64,000 bases of DNA from Flammula alnicola (GCA_015499995.1 JADNRV010000152.1:62001-126000), one strand, 5' to 3'. Shown: positions 34,665-47,299, numbered from the stretch's first letter. Notes: generated by a model not told the origin, from the sequence alone. Numbers and translations are program-made.

Positions 34665-37600
34665 ATGGAAAAACTTCTAAACGACTTGAACAACCGCCGC
34701 GAGACGCTCGAGAATGCCACGAGTCAGCGTCTTCCAAGTCGTCCTTTTACCTCTATGAAGGTGGGACGCGCCTTTGAAAACCTCGGAAAGACGTTAGTCT
34801 CTGGTTCGCCGAAGAAAAACGCGACTGGCGCGAAGAAACCGAGCCAGACTTCAAGCCAGACCCAGGAACGGTCCAACCAGAAATTTAAACCGGCCATCAT
34901 CAACAGATACTCGCCACTGAGGACAAGAAAAAGCATGTATAGGAGCAGAAGCAACAGTCTTTCCAGAAATGCGACCAAGCCAAATGCGGCACAGAAGACA
35001 GCGACGGGGCCCATAGAAATTTCTGACTCGGACGACGAAATGGACCTAATACTCTTGTCCCAGGGGGACCCTGATGATCCTAGCAGCTCACAGAAACCTA
35101 TTCAATCAAATTTCGGCTCCTCAGCACCTAGGCGCAACACTTTTGGGGACCATAAAGCCATGGCTGGCATGCTTGCGAGGGAGAAAGCGGTGAAAGACAC
35201 GGAGAAGGCACCTTCTAAAGCAGTATATGTCGATTCTCTGGGGAGAAATCACGAGTACGATCCGAAATTACTTGCAAAGTCGAAGACGCTCTCTGGGTTA
35301 AAATTTAATAAGAAGAAGAAAGACGAAAATGCGGAGGATCTGTCTTTACCCCCTTCGTCCTCTTCTTTGACGTCGTCGTCGAAGGCTCGCGCATCTACTT
35401 CGAACGAGAATAGACACGAGGATAAATATGGTTATTCTTGGACGAAACAACCTCAACTTGGGTCCTCTTATCCAGCCAAAGCAAAGGCCGAATTCATGGA
35501 TTCGGGTTCTGTTCATCTGAAGCTGGAAGATGACGAAGTTATTCACGTCGGCCCCTTGAGCGACAAGAGCACGAATTCTAATCATCGCGCCAGCCCTTCG
35601 CCACCCCCGTCGCGAAAGCCTTTGCCTGGGAGGAAGCCTGCTCGCAACGACAACGCAATCCCGATGGACGAGGCACATTCAGGAGCCCAGAGACCTCGTC
35701 CAAAGCCTCGTCCGATAGGGCGAGGGCGTACCATCGATGCTCTACGGTCGCAGCCCAACAAGCCGGCGACGAACATACTTGACATGGTCGACATCAACAT
35801 GTCCAGTCAAGCCAGCGACGCGACGAAGAAGAAATCGCATGGATCGCGTAACCTTTCAAGGTCGCGTTCGCGTTCTAGTTCTCCGGATTCGTCTTCTGAG
35901 ACGAGGACGAAGAGGAAAACTGCGCCGGAAGCTTTTCCGACTTTATCGCCTACTTCCTCGCCTATTTTCCATGTACGACGGCCTGTTGGAGATTTTCCCT
36001 TCATGTCACCCCTTGGAGACTCCAAGGTCCAGCCGAAGCCTGTACGTGGCATAATAAAGCCACAAGCTTCTACTTCGCGTATCCCAAGCGCGTTTCCGAT
36101 GCTATCTCCTCCATCCAAGAAGCACGAGCAATCGATGGCGAAGACTCGCATCAAAACTACTCGCGAGAAAGAAAAGGGCAAGGGTAAAGAGGTCTCGCTT
36201 TTCACCGATGACGAAGATGAGAATGACGTCTCCACGACTGCGAAAGAGAAGGCAAGAAAAGAAAAGAAGCGGAGGAAGAAACTAGAGGAATTTCCTATGA
36301 GTACTCAGGTGTTGGCCAGCATCGCCGAGCCGAGCCGGCCTTCGAACTGGAGCTCTCCTTTGAGACCTGGGAAGAGGACCTCAGAAGGTGGCAGCGGAGA
36401 TGAGCGCATGTCGAAGAAATCTAGGAAGGAACGCGCAGCGTATGTTGCTTTCTTTCCTTTGCTGTCGGACGACGCCTGACATCTCTTATGCATAACATCG
36501 CTGAACTTATGGCCTTTTCAGACTAATGGCATCACCTTCGCGACATCCATTTGACGATGAAGGCGATTCAAGTAAGCATCTCTAGTCGCAATGAAATTAT
36601 ATGCCGTATTGACTTTTGCTCGTATAACTGCAGTATCTATTGCGCCGCACATAGATCCAAATACTCTTTGCCCTTATTGTGATACTCCTCTTCCTGCCAG
36701 CCCATCTCCGCACCTCCTAAGGATAATAGCTGCCACAAAAAAGAAATCGCAGCGCGACCCGCGACCCTCCAACCCCCTTGGTCTTAAAGCACCCTTGACA
36801 GTATTTATAGCAGCCTGCCAACGCCACCGATTCGAGTCACAAATTCTGCCTGAAGCGGAGAGGAAAGGCTGGCCCAAGATAATTGAATGGAAGCGAGTGG
36901 GTGGACGAATCATGAGGATGAGAGGGTTGTTGAAGGCTCTCATTGAAGATCCTGGCGACGATGTTTCCACTGAAGCGGAAGAAGACGAGTGGGAAGTAAT
37001 GTTCTCCGAGGAGAAGAGAACGAAAGGAGCGAAAGCCAAGAGTATCTTTTGGACAGAAATCATGGATGAGGTCAAACAGAAGGGCTTGAGGGCGGTTTCG
37101 GGCGTTCGTGGTCAATTTGCCAACTTTGAGAAGGCTCAGCCTGGCTAGTACGTTCTTCGCTGTTCTTTCTGTTAGATATGCCTTCTGATGAACCTATACC
37201 ACACAGTTATGGAGAACTTGGCTCTGCTATCATCCATCAGACTTTATACAACTTGTTCCCTCCTGCAGAAATGGATCCAGCGCTGATCTCGCCTCTGACA
37301 GCAAACGAATTTGTTCAGCGGATCCTCGTCCCAGAGGTCGCCCTTCGCTTGATAATGGAGGATAAGTGCTTGGACGGCGACGAAGGCATGAAAGAGGCTT
37401 TAATAATCCTTCGCGATAGCTCGGCGTATGGTGTTGCGATGTTTCCTGAAGACGGTGGCGAGTGGGGTGGAAACAAGAAGAGAGGAGAGGAAGAAAAGAT
37501 GGGTGTGGGTGATCTGATCGTCATGGAACGAGCACGGAAGAGGAGGAAGGAGCTCGAGCTAGAGGAAGAAGACGAAAGAGAGGAAGAACAGAGGAGGGTC

Positions 37601-38642
37601 GCGGAAGAGCAGGAGCGAGAGCGCGAGGCCCAGGAGAAAAAGAAACGTGGCAAGATGAAGCAGAAAGACAAGCCGCAGGACGAGCTGGATTGGGGCTCGT
37701 CAGATATATACGAGGCTCCACAGCCATCTCAGACACGGCCTCGACCTCGACCGATAGTGAAGGGCTCTAGTAGCATGAGCATCGTTGCTCCTACGGACTT
37801 GCGCAATGGGCCACGAGATCTGCGAACCCGAAGTCGAAGCGGAAGTGTTCGTAGGACCATGGACACCGACGTTTCAAGCGATACCGACGATGCCTCCGAC
37901 ATTTACGCAAGTGATGTTGACAACCGACGTCGACCAAGTTCGGAGGAAAGGAGACGCTCACCCTCAGCTAGTGAAACGAGGAATCCTGCACACAATGATG
38001 CTATTCCGACAACGCGGGCGACAAGTCGTGGTATGGCTGGACTCAGCATTGACTCGGACAGCAATACGAGTACTAAGGCGATGGTGAACGGAAGCCGACG
38101 AGCACCCAGCAGGGCGTGTTCCATATCTGCCAAAGCGAAATACATCGAGAAGCATCCAGGCAAGATAGATGTGAAAGAGGCTGATGGTGGCGACGACGAA
38201 GTGGAGATTGTCGCGGCTGCCTCATCTCCTGAGACTCCGGTGCAGAAACGCCCCCTCTGTGAAAGACGCAGTCTAACCTTCGAGGATGATGATGGGGATA
38301 CACCAAGACCCCCAAAAGAGTCGTCATTGCCACCCCTGGCACTAGCGAAGAAGAGATTCGCTCAAAAGAAGCTAGAGAACAGATCTGCTACTGAGTAAGG
38401 CATCGTCGTTCTCTCCTTTGAATTGTCACTAAATATTTCTTGACAGACAGAAGTCGTTACCAGTGAAGAAACCCCAACCATCAGCACGACAAGGAAGTAG
38501 TTCGACGAGAACGGTTTACCCCCTCACTGATTCTGACAACGGGGATGAAGAGAAGGCTACCAACTTGGGTAGTTTTGGTTGGCTCATAAATGACGAGAGC
38601 TCCCAGTCTTCTCAGGAAGATAAATCACGAAGGAAACGATAG
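34665..38642 (+). CDS. RTC4-domain protein (restriction of telomere capping 4-like), 1,240 aa
   Basis: Five exons (34665-36439, 36522-36571, 36634-37147, 37207-38394, 38447-38642). The first 590 residues are disordered: Ser/Lys/Pro-rich, with ISDSDDEMDLILLS resembling a SUMO-interacting motif and many basic SR/RS patches. The RTC4-like domain occupies about residues 610-870: TLCPYCDTPLP, NPLGLKAPLTVFIAACQRHRFE, LPEAERKGWPKIIEW, KGLRAVSGVRGQFANFEKAQPG, YGELGSAIIHQTLYNLFPP and VQRILVPEVALRLIMEDK. A charged coiled-coil (ARKRRKELELEEEDEREEEQ) and a second disordered region complete it. Yeast RTC4 was linked genetically to telomere capping; the biochemical role is not known. Every intron junction preserves frame and falls inside or beside the conserved domain. 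Confidence 0.88.
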
Positions 38643-39009
38643 GGTACCGATAACATCTCCTAATGAGCGCAACACTAGACATATTTTACAGAGAATTTTA
38701 TTTACCACCCACATACATACTTTATGTGTGCTTAGTGTACTATACATGCCTACTACTGCACCTATACTCGTGAAGCATTCATTTATCTCTATGTTTTACA
38801 TTGCGGGAGGCGCATATACCAGGAGGATTTTGGAGCCAACCTGAAGTCATGTGCCTTCCATTTGTTTATAAAGCTCGAGCTCGATGCTAATTTCTTCCTT
38901 CCTTCCTTCCTTCTTACGTCTTCGTATTTGCGCGTTCATGCCGTCCCTTGTAATTGCTTCGTACTGACGTTCTTCTCCCGTTTATTCATAACAGATAAAC
39001 CAGTTCATC
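38643..39009. other. intergenic with a short CCTT microsatellite
   Basis: A (CCTT)n run occurs near 38892-38912. Otherwise only 3' flank and promoter sequence. Confidence 0.5.
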
Positions 39010-40527
39010 ATGCCTCTTAGGATCGATCTTGCTACTAACGTGTCGTCGCCACTGGCAGGATTGCAAGGCGTTCGACGTCACAGAAGTCTTCGGAAGCTTC
39101 CACCTGGCTGGCTGGTTCAAAATGTTGTTCAAGTTACTGACACTGCATGTGTCATTTCTGACAAGAAGTCATCGGGCTTGTTCATCATTTCTGCGCCGAT
39201 GCCCATGGAAATGCTCGAGCGCATAATCGAACTTCATGCAGACGCCGTATTGGAGTCAACACGGTTTTCGCCAATTCCTCCCATCGATTCTCAGAAAAAA
39301 GCTTTCAGGAAATTTATAACGCCATGTACACTGGTTTCGAAAGATTTTCGGTATCTCGTCCTGCGTCAATTCTTTCAGAGTCTCGTGTTCAGCAGCACGG
39401 AAGACTCCAATGGTTTGCTCAGGTTCTTGGCTCAAGTCAATTCTCAGTACCAGAGCCAAGGATGGATTGGCGGCTACAGTTGGGTCAGGTTCGTAAAGTG
39501 ATTTCCCTCGAAATCTCTCTCTCTCGACATGCTTAAAAAGTACGGATGTCAATAATTTTGCGCATATATTCAGGTCTCTCAGTGCTCCGTCATTCCTCAT
39601 TCCTCCCAACGTCAAGGGCCTCAAAGACTTGACGTACCTCAAGGACCTTCGTGTTGACTTCTCGCACTCTGGCTTGATGCTACAACGCTCGTGCCTCGGG
39701 CAGCTCTTCAGCTCTCTGGCTACTCACAACATTGTTCTCAATCTCACACGGTTGAAGCTGACCCAGCTTCCTCGAATAGATGTTCACTTGCTTGTGCTCG
39801 TCGCAGGAGGACTCCCTGGCCTTACTGACGTCCACTTCACATCCGCTGAAGGCCTCGATCTGGACTGTTGCCCGAATTGTTACGAAGATAGTCTGAGCCG
39901 AATTATGCACTCTCCTATTCCTGATATGTTCCCCGATGCTGCATCTATTGCTGTGAGTCTCACCTCCCGACTTGGAGCAGAAACGTCGTCCTTATCGTCT
40001 AACTCCACGCCAAGAATGCTTTTGGAAGTGCGCTTGCATCTCTCAAACACCTCACCCATTTGTTTGTCGGCATCTTCCTTTCGCATTCTGATTTGCTGGA
40101 TTTGCACATACATCATACCGTCGGTGAAGCAGATATCAAACCGACCACCGTCGAGGGCATTTTCAATTGCCAGCGATGTGCCAACTATGAAAAAGAGACA
40201 AAACAACACGAACTTCTGGCTAGTCTCCTCATCGCTCAGCATTTGGAATCCCTGGAGACCATAGGCTGGAGCTCATGCTTTGCAAATCCCTGCGTATACT
40301 CCGGCAGGGACAAGATTGAGGACAATGTCCTTGAAGGAAGAGTTCGTGAGGGCGGAGGCATGGTTTTGTTTTCGAAACCTCCTGCCAGTCGCCCGGATCG
40401 ACGAAGTGGCGAGGACAACGAACAACCTGACCTTCATAAACCCTGTACATGCGACAACCATTCATTAAAGACAACGCTCGTTATTCACAGGATTTCTGGA
40501 GGAATCAGAGTGGCACGAGTATTGTAA
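39010..40527 (+). CDS. mushroom-type F-box-like hypothetical protein (456 aa)
   Basis: Three exons (39010-39488, 39574-39952, 40015-40527). The stretch PMPMEMLERIIELHADAV resembles the F-box-like helix of many agaricomycete proteins. It is followed by TLVSKDFRYLVLRQFFQSL, a leucine-repeat-like middle (NVKGLKDLTYLKDLRVDFS, HNIVLNLTRLKLTQLP) and a late region with SALASLKHLTHLFVGIFLSHS and IAQHLESLETIGWSSC. Such large families are predicted substrate adaptors of SCF ubiquitin ligases, but no partner or substrate can be inferred. The extreme C-terminus may be interrupted by one more intron (donor-like GTATAC at about 40292), so the end is less sure. Confidence 0.6.
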
Positions 40528-40892
40528 CTGTAACCCAAATTATAACCACAACGTGTAGAAACTTGAACGCTATATTAAATAATTCTTTGGCCAAAGGATA
40601 TAAGTACATTGTCTATGAAAGGAATTCCTTGATGATGCGAAGGCAGGGAAATATAGTTGGGCCAATAGACATCGGACATGCCTCGTGCATGAAGAACAAT
40701 GATTGGTCTAAACCGGGGGCACATGTCCAATTTGGCGGGCCAGTGCCACCAATTCAATAAAGGATATAAAACTGGCTTTCACTATTTTCTTAATTCCTCA
40801 ACGTCCCTCCCATCTTCATTGACTGGTGGTTACATCTATAGGCTCAAGTATCCTCACCTTCCTATCGACACCTTCTACCAACACAAACCATT
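40528..40892. other. intergenic, nothing recognised
   Basis: AT-rich spacer. Its last 100 bp should be the promoter and leader of the next gene. Confidence 0.4.
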
Positions 40893-42115
40893 ATGACTTC
40901 TACATCAGCCACAAAAACCGCAGAGCAGGCCCGCCTTGCCGACCTCTTCAAGCTCCTCACATCCCGTCGACCGCGGTCTGCAAATCCCGACAACGACGCG
41001 TCGGCGAGCGACCTCCGAGACGCCGTCATCCCCGAGGAACTTGAGCCGGTCCTCAAGAAGCTTTCCAGCATCGTCCACGCACGCGACGCTGGCACGCGTC
41101 CGCGTCGGAACACGGTGGCATCGATCCTCGCCCACCAGGTTGGCGACATCGACACCGAGGATATGACCATGTCCGATGAGGGCTCTGAGTACGACGAGGG
41201 CACCGATGCAGAATCGCTCGCCAAATTCCCACTTGGAAAAGAGAAGAAGTTCACGTTCAAGTTGATGTTATACAAGCTGTATAAGAAGGACGACTGGCCA
41301 CGAGCGGTCAAGGAGATGTTGGAGAAGTCGAAGAACGAGTTTAAGCCTCTTGCCGAACAGGAGGACTTGATGTGTGCTGAGGAGAAGCAGGAGGAAGAGA
41401 CCCAGACGGCCAAGGAGGGCAATGTCGTCAAATTCAAGCTCCCAACTGGTCCTGCAGCAGGAAGGCGAGGAAGTATCGTCGTCGGTCGACAGCGTAGCTT
41501 GTCCGTCGCTACTGTTGGCGCAGGGCTCAGTCGACTACGGCGGCGCCCTATCCCAGATCACCATACCCCAGGTCTCCAGCTGGTGGAGAACAGCCCGAAC
41601 TCAGGGCATTGAAGAAACGTTGCGTTGGAAGGAGGAAGTCGATGAGCGGACCTCTGAACGCAGAGGCGGGTAAAGTTCGAGGAACTTGGGTGTACAACGC
41701 AGCGATCTCCGCCTCTGAGCGCCCTGTTCTTACAACATTCAGCTCCTTCCCACCTGCGCCGCCTCCATCACCGACTAGTAGTGGTAGTTTCTCGAAATAC
41801 CAACCGTTGGGCATGAAGAATATGTTCCCACCTGCGCCGCCTCCATCGCCGACCGGACAGGGGAGTTTCCCGAAATACGCACCGCTGGGCACCAGGAATA
41901 TGCCGAGCACGCTGCAAGGGAGCGCAGGGGTGAAGCGTCGAGTTAGCGATGGAGGACCCGCGATAGCGACGATGGCACCTATGTTGATGCCACTTGAACA
42001 AGTTACGACCAAGCATCGACTGGTAGCTCGAAGGCGAGCAATGAAGGTCGACAGGATGGACGAAGACGAAGCGGGATGGGAGAGGAAGCAGGCGAAGCGC
42101 CCCTTTGAGGGCTGA
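40893..42115 (+). CDS. uncharacterised protein with duplicated PPAPPPSPT motif (383 aa)
   Basis: Two exons, 40893-41500 and 41572-42115, joined by a 71-nt intron with donor GTCCGT. Joining restores GRQRSL|SPAGGEQPELRALKKR. The N-terminal part is helical and charged (ARLADLFKLLTSRRP, ELEPVLKKLSSIVHARDAG), with an FTFKLMLYKLYKKDDWPRAV block. The C-terminal part holds a tandem duplication of FPPAPPPSPT...GSFxKYxPLG and ends in basic patches resembling nuclear localisation signals (KHRLVARRRAMK, RKQAKRP). I do not recognise a family. The composition suggests a nuclear regulatory protein, which is only inference. Confidence 0.6.
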
Positions 42116-42467
42116 GGAGTTCGCTAACACAGGGAAGAAGGGCTCGATAAAACGACCCATACTAACATCGGAGCAGCAGAGATCCAAATTAAACGGCCGT
42201 ATCGCGTTGCTGCGATTACGAGTCGAGAGTACTAAAAGCATCTGACGACTTGGCGATAATAATTCACAACTATACAACTATCTCTCCTACTTCTATTGTA
42301 TATTAATCCACATCAGTTATCAACATCTGTAATATAGCAATCATAACATACCTTGGACAATTCCTTCACAAGCGTCTGCGAGAAATGAACGTAGCCATCG
42401 AGAAACCTCCAGGCCGTCACACGGGGATGAGGAAAGCCAGAGTCGATGAGTCGGCGCTTATAGAGGC
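42116..42467. terminator. convergent 3' region
   Basis: 352 bp between the stop codons of the plus-strand gene and the minus-strand acetyltransferase. It is AT-rich around 42290-42350 and probably holds both poly(A) sites. Confidence 0.4.
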
Positions 42468-43994
42468 TTATATGTGTCGGAGGCGTAGCATGAACGCGTT
42501 TTTAGATGCACGCGAGTCTGCATCAAGATATTCTGAATAAAACCCTGCAACGAACTCCTCCGCTTTGAACCCAAATTGATTGTATAGAAGCTAGGCAGAA
42601 TAAGAGGAATCAGGCACAAATTTCAAAATTTCCGGCGCTTGAGACGCACCATAGCAGAACTATTGGTCGAGACATGCAGTGTAAAATCCCTGGTCGGGTT
42701 CATAGTAATGAGATGGTACAACATATTCCTGAAGAATAAGCATAATTATACTGGAAATATGGTGTAATGTGACATTTAGGCATACCTTGCAATCTGAGCT
42801 TTATCCCAGCCCGCCTTTACGGCTAGATAAGTGATATATGTCTGTATCGGAGAACTGATAATAGCGACGCCAACGACGACTTTCTTGTACATTGCTATGA
42901 CGGTTGATTTCTCGGGCTGGTAATCAAGAGAATCGCTGACTAGAGAAGACACGTCAGACCATCAATCTTAGCATACTAACCATAGTACATACCATCGATT
43001 CCTGGCCAGAACGACCTTTCCAGAAGTTCATGGATCTGTGGTAACTGACTTGAATCAAGAGTCGAGTAGGTGATTGGAGCTGATTCTTCCATCGGGCATT
43101 CCCTCTCAGGACTGTAAATGCAGAAAAGAGATGCGTCAGCTACGAGATTTAAATGGAGATAATCATGCGTACTGAGCGAATGTGTAATGGTCGTGTATGT
43201 CGGTCATGAGATTCATCCATGGAGTCCGGGTTTCCCAATCAACAGCAAGAAGCCCCGGAGGTACATGTTGTTTCGTTCCATGGAGCCTGGACAGAAACGA
43301 ATTGGAGAATGGAGTGGTTTTGATGTTATATAGCGCATCCAGGACTTCCGGATTGATAGGTAGATCGGGTGGAACAGGAGGTAGAGAGGTCAACGGCGCG
43401 TCACGCGAGTCACTTTTTGTTGCGGCAATGGAGGCGCGGTTCCTTTCCTAATGTAGCCTCAGCACACAAAGAACGTAGCAAGACGGACGAGGCTTACGCG
43501 TTCTGATTTGAGTTTTCGCGATAAAATTGCTTCTGATGTAGAAAGGGTTTCCTTGAGAGCCAACTTGTTGATGAGTGGGGTGATCTCTGAATGCCTGAGA
43601 GGTCTGATCCTATGTCCCTGCGGTAAGCAAATAAACGGGAGTTTAAAGTTGGCGCAGCTATCTAAACACAGACCTCTTCGTTCATCTCCGTTAACATAGC
43701 TTCTTGGGTAGATCGAGCCTGGCGAAATTCTTCGAGCAAGGGAGCTAGGATCTGCTCAAAAGTATCTTCTTCGTCTGCATAGGCGGTCCGGAGAACAGAT
43801 AATAGAGGCTGAAGAGGAAATTCCACTACATTGATAGCAACTGGTTCGTCTTTAATTCGCTTTAGTCTTTTTCGCGGGCGATAATCTTGTGGCTGTGAGG
43901 TTCATGAAATGAATGGCGACAAAAAAGAACTCAAAAGTACGCTTACCTTGGTGCTTTCAGCATAATCTGAGTCTCCACTAGACATAGAGGTCAT
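42468..43994 (-). CDS. GNAT acetyltransferase, KAT14/CSRP2BP-like
   Basis: Eight exons (43947-43994, 43674-43892, 43498-43617, 43173-43447, 42993-43111, 42786-42939, 42650-42728, 42468-42590) give 378 residues. The first 220 residues are helical and charged. The GNAT domain begins near residue 230: QLPQIHELLERSFWPGIDVS, LDYQPEKSTVIAMYKKVVVG, TYITYLAVKAGWDKAQIA (acetyl-CoA loop), FTLHVSTNSSAMLLYNQFGF and the closing KAEEFVAGFYSEYL. This FWPGIDVS...GFKAEEFV pattern is what I recall of metazoan KAT14, a subunit of the ATAC histone acetyltransferase complex. No PHD or SANT domain is visible here. Substrate unproven; a chromatin role is inference. Confidence 0.82.
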
Positions 43995-44251
43995 ATTAAG
44001 TGCCAGGTTCCATTTGAGGATTCATTGGCGTGCAAGAAGCTATCTGGGGGAAAGAGCAAAATGCATGGTCATCGTACTACTGTGACCAGCGTTGTGCACC
44101 AGTGTGAGGAACCGCGTATTTGTCCTTGCTTGCCTAAAGCCTTTGGACTTAAACAGCTCAGGGCACATTGACACAGGCTTACTACTGTGACTTAGTACTA
44201 CTTACTTACATAGTTCTCCCCCGCTCGCCAATGTCGCTATAGGTTGAAGAT

Positions 44252-45174
44252 ATGCAGCCACAAAGGACCAGCGTGTAGTAGTCGTTACAGGTGCATCTAG
44301 AGGTCTCGGGGTAAGCGGTGTCACTGCCCATTCTTTTCGGTTTCTGAAGGCGGAGCTCCCCGAGGCCCCAGCTCGAATGGGTTCGCCAGTACAGGGATTC
44401 CGGGAGTACCTTTGTGATCGCTGTCGTCCGCTCCTTGAAGACGGCTGGTAAACTACTCGAGATCACCCATGACAACGATGTTGTAATTGTCGAAGCCGAC
44501 ATGGGTCGCGCAGAGACTTTCGACGTGAGTTTTGAAAGTTCGTTCGAGTCGCTCATGCGAACATCGATCCCTACGGTCCACAGGAAGTTTCCAGGACCAT
44601 CAGAAAAATAAGCGGAGGACGTGTTGACATTCTAGTCAACAATGCCGCTGTCATGATTGGCACTGGCAGAAGCTTCGTAGATGGTCCCTCCAAGTCGACA
44701 CTCGCAGAGTGGGACGAAACAATCCGGGTCAACCTCTTCGGCCCAGTCTTCTTCACCAACGCTCTGATCCCACAGCTGCTCGTCGGTACTGAGAAGAAGG
44801 TCGTCAATCTCTCTTCAATTGAGCCGACCGAGCGTTGCATGGGGAAGTTGCACTTCAATTGGCAAGTTACTCTGCCAGCAAGGCTGCCCTTGCAACGGCA
44901 ACTCTCAATTTTCACCTTGAGTCAGTTTGAAACTGCTCCGTCGATATTCTTTCTAACAAGTACCCGTAGGTTCAAAGATCGTGAATTGATCTTCGTGTCT
45001 CTTTCTCCAGGAGGGGCTCAGACTGATATGGACGACTTTGGCATCGCGCCCATGACGGCTGCGGAGTCCGTCAGCCATTGTATTTCGTTTGTAAGCCGAA
45101 TGACGATGGAGGATGGTGGCCAGTTGCGGAACTTTGACGGAAAAAAGACAATTGTAGCTGCGAAGCCCGAATAA
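44252..45174 (+). pseudogene. broken short-chain dehydrogenase gene
   Basis: Typical SDR motifs occur in order but in different frames: a start MQPQRTS, then VVVTGASRGLG one base out of frame, TFVIAVVRSL, a VDILVNNAA block, WDETIRVNLFGPVFF, VVNLSSIEP, and YSASKAALATATLNFHLE in a frame that cannot be reached by a plausible intron. The tail FVSLSPGGAQTDM is open to the stop at 45174. At least two frameshifts (near 44275 and near 44860) are needed to read it through. It differs in branch from the intact SDR at 5560. Sequencing error is the alternative to true decay. Confidence 0.65.
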
Positions 45175-45761
45175 TTTGCAATTTTATTTAAAGCGGTTAT
45201 CTAAAAAAAAATGGGAAACCACTTCTGGTTTATCAATGTCATGCAAAAGAGTGGTGAGTTGAGTGGGGGTGTTTGACAGGTAACTTTCTCGACGCTCAAA
45301 GCAAAAATAGGATGGCGAGATAAATATCAATTGGCGGATTACTCATTGTCTTCGATGGCGTAACGGGGTCCATATATACCTGCTTGCATAGCTTTGATTT
45401 CTTGGGTACCAGTTAACTTTTAACATGGTCATACGCATGACTTGGGAACTCACGAAGTGCTACGTGCTTTGAGTGGAACCGACATTGCCCAAGCCCTCCT
45501 GTATTAATGATGAGATGTCTGAATTCTGGAACTTTGATTGGACTGACCAGACATATACCACAGATGAGGTACACCGAATTCCCTCCAACATCCGTTCAAT
45601 TCACCTTCCGCGTTGAGGCCCCAGATTTGTTATGGACAGCAAGCCCTTGCATATGCATTGCAAACAACCAAAAAAATGTGACATTTACCGTGGCCGGGGC
45701 GGAGTTAAAACATTGAATTTCGTTTATTTCGCCGAAAAAAAGTAGCAAAAAAGATGACGTG

Positions 45762-45822
45762 CAGGCAGAATCGAACCAGAAGACGAGAAGGAAGAGTTAC
45801 CGCTAAGTACGCCATAACCGCT
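45762..45822 (-). other. tRNA-derived-looking sequence (A box and B box, not a real tRNA)
   Basis: On the minus strand TGGCGTACTTAGCGGTAA resembles a pol III A box and GGTTCGATTCT a B box, about 37 nt apart start to start. The T-stem does not pair and the spacing is too short for a full tRNA. A decayed tRNA or SINE head is possible. Confidence 0.3.
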
Positions 45823-46075
45823 TGCAGAACGGGGTTCAATTATGATTCCGTTCCGGACTCTATATTTATCTTTCTAAATTTATCTGTCAACTTCCTCCCG
45901 AGCCACCGTCACAAGGCCCTCAAGGCATAGATGACTCGAACGATCCCCTTACAAGCATACTAGAGTCATTCGTGAATGACAATTGCCATAGTTTAGCATA
46001 AATTTGACCGCCAGCGACCCTAATTCTTCTGAGATTTATCGAATCTATTTTTAGCATCCCTCTATTGGCCCATAA

Positions 46076-46126
46076 CCCCATAACCCATACCTTGGGCCGT
46101 CCACCGAGGGGTATGGGTTATGAGGG
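46076..46126. repeat. inverted repeat with ~16-bp arms
   Basis: CCCCATAACCCATACC (46076-46091) pairs with GGTATGGGTTATGAGGG (46110-46126) with one mismatch across an 18-nt loop. It lies 70 bp outside the large palindromic element. It is not obviously a terminator in this eukaryotic context; it may be the scar or end of another element. Confidence 0.7.
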
Positions 46127-47299
46127 AGTCGACTGTACGTCATTCTTTGTGACGACTTTGTTTCCCAAGCACCTGTAGTCGCTGGTATCATGTATGATTC
46201 CTAGGCTGTGGGCTAACTACGTTATACATCTATAGCGGGTTTGGGCCGCTTAGGCCACTGCCTAAGGCCATGTATATCTATATACAATGTGCCGGGGGTG
46301 CCGGGACAGGTTGTGTGGTCATTGCTGGGGGCGGGCAGTAGTAAATATGGGTCAACAATGCAGGAAATGGTGTCCGGGACTGTATTTTGGGTGCTGCTCA
46401 TCATTGGGGGCGCTTTTGGGCGCGGAAAAAATTCCAATAGGGTCTATAAATATATTCTGACATAATGCAGGTATTTGCGCGCCTCTTGGGGGGCGGGAAT
46501 GGGTGGATTGCGGCAGGTGGGTTTGGATGACGGTCCCATTTGGGGCGGGGCTGATGGTAAACACCTGTCAACAATGCAGGAAATGATGCTCGGGCTTGTA
46601 TTTTGGCTCGCGCTCATCGTTTGGGGCGGTTACGACTGCGGAAAAAAATCCAATGGGGTCTAGTAATATATTGCTACCCATTGCCGCCCTTTGCGCACCT
46701 CACGGGGGGCGGGGATGGGTGGATTGACGAGGATGACTTTGGATGTCATTCTAAAATTAGATGGAAAGCGCTGGTGTGATATTTTTAGATCACAGCGCTT
46801 GTGCCTTGGTTCGTTATCTATAGATTAGATAGACAGAAAGCGCCCGAGCTACATATTTTTAGATGCAGACGCTCGTCCCTCGGCGCCTGTCTTCCTTATC
46901 TATAGATTAGATACTTTGTATTAATCCCACGCTGCTGCTTGCTTAAAAATAGGCACGGCTCATTTGGCCTGCTGTCATCTGTGCTCGAAAACCTCAGGTA
47001 AAAAAGATTAAATAGGAAACATTGAATATATTTGAAATGTACTATGTACTGCTCATAAGGTATATAACAAATAAAATAAGACACAGGAGTAAAACGAAGA
47101 TAAGAGAACAAGGAGGGCGCGTCGACGTGAGTAATGCACGTCGTCGCCTCTCCTGCTGCTGCTCATCCTCGTTCTCCTCCTGGTCGTCATATCGCTGCTG
47201 CCGCCCTTCCCATCTCGTTGTCGCCGCCATAAAGGGGCGGCAGCAGGAGGGGCCGTGCGGTTGACGCTGCTTCCATTTCGTCGCGCTGCTGCTCCTCCC

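Larger units (their letters stand above)
45175..46194. other. 1-kb non-coding stretch before the palindromic element
   Basis: AT-rich, without convincing genes. It holds a tRNA-like A-box/B-box pair (minus strand, 45762-45822) and a strong hairpin (46076-46126), both listed separately. Confidence 0.5.

Noticed and set aside
35346..36235. Minus-strand frames opposite the RTC4-domain gene
   Set aside because: They are shadows of the Ser/Arg/Lys-rich coding exon on the plus strand.
45762..45822. Functional tRNA gene
   Set aside because: A- and B-box-like words are present, but the T-stem does not pair and the distance between boxes is too short for an anticodon arm of normal size.
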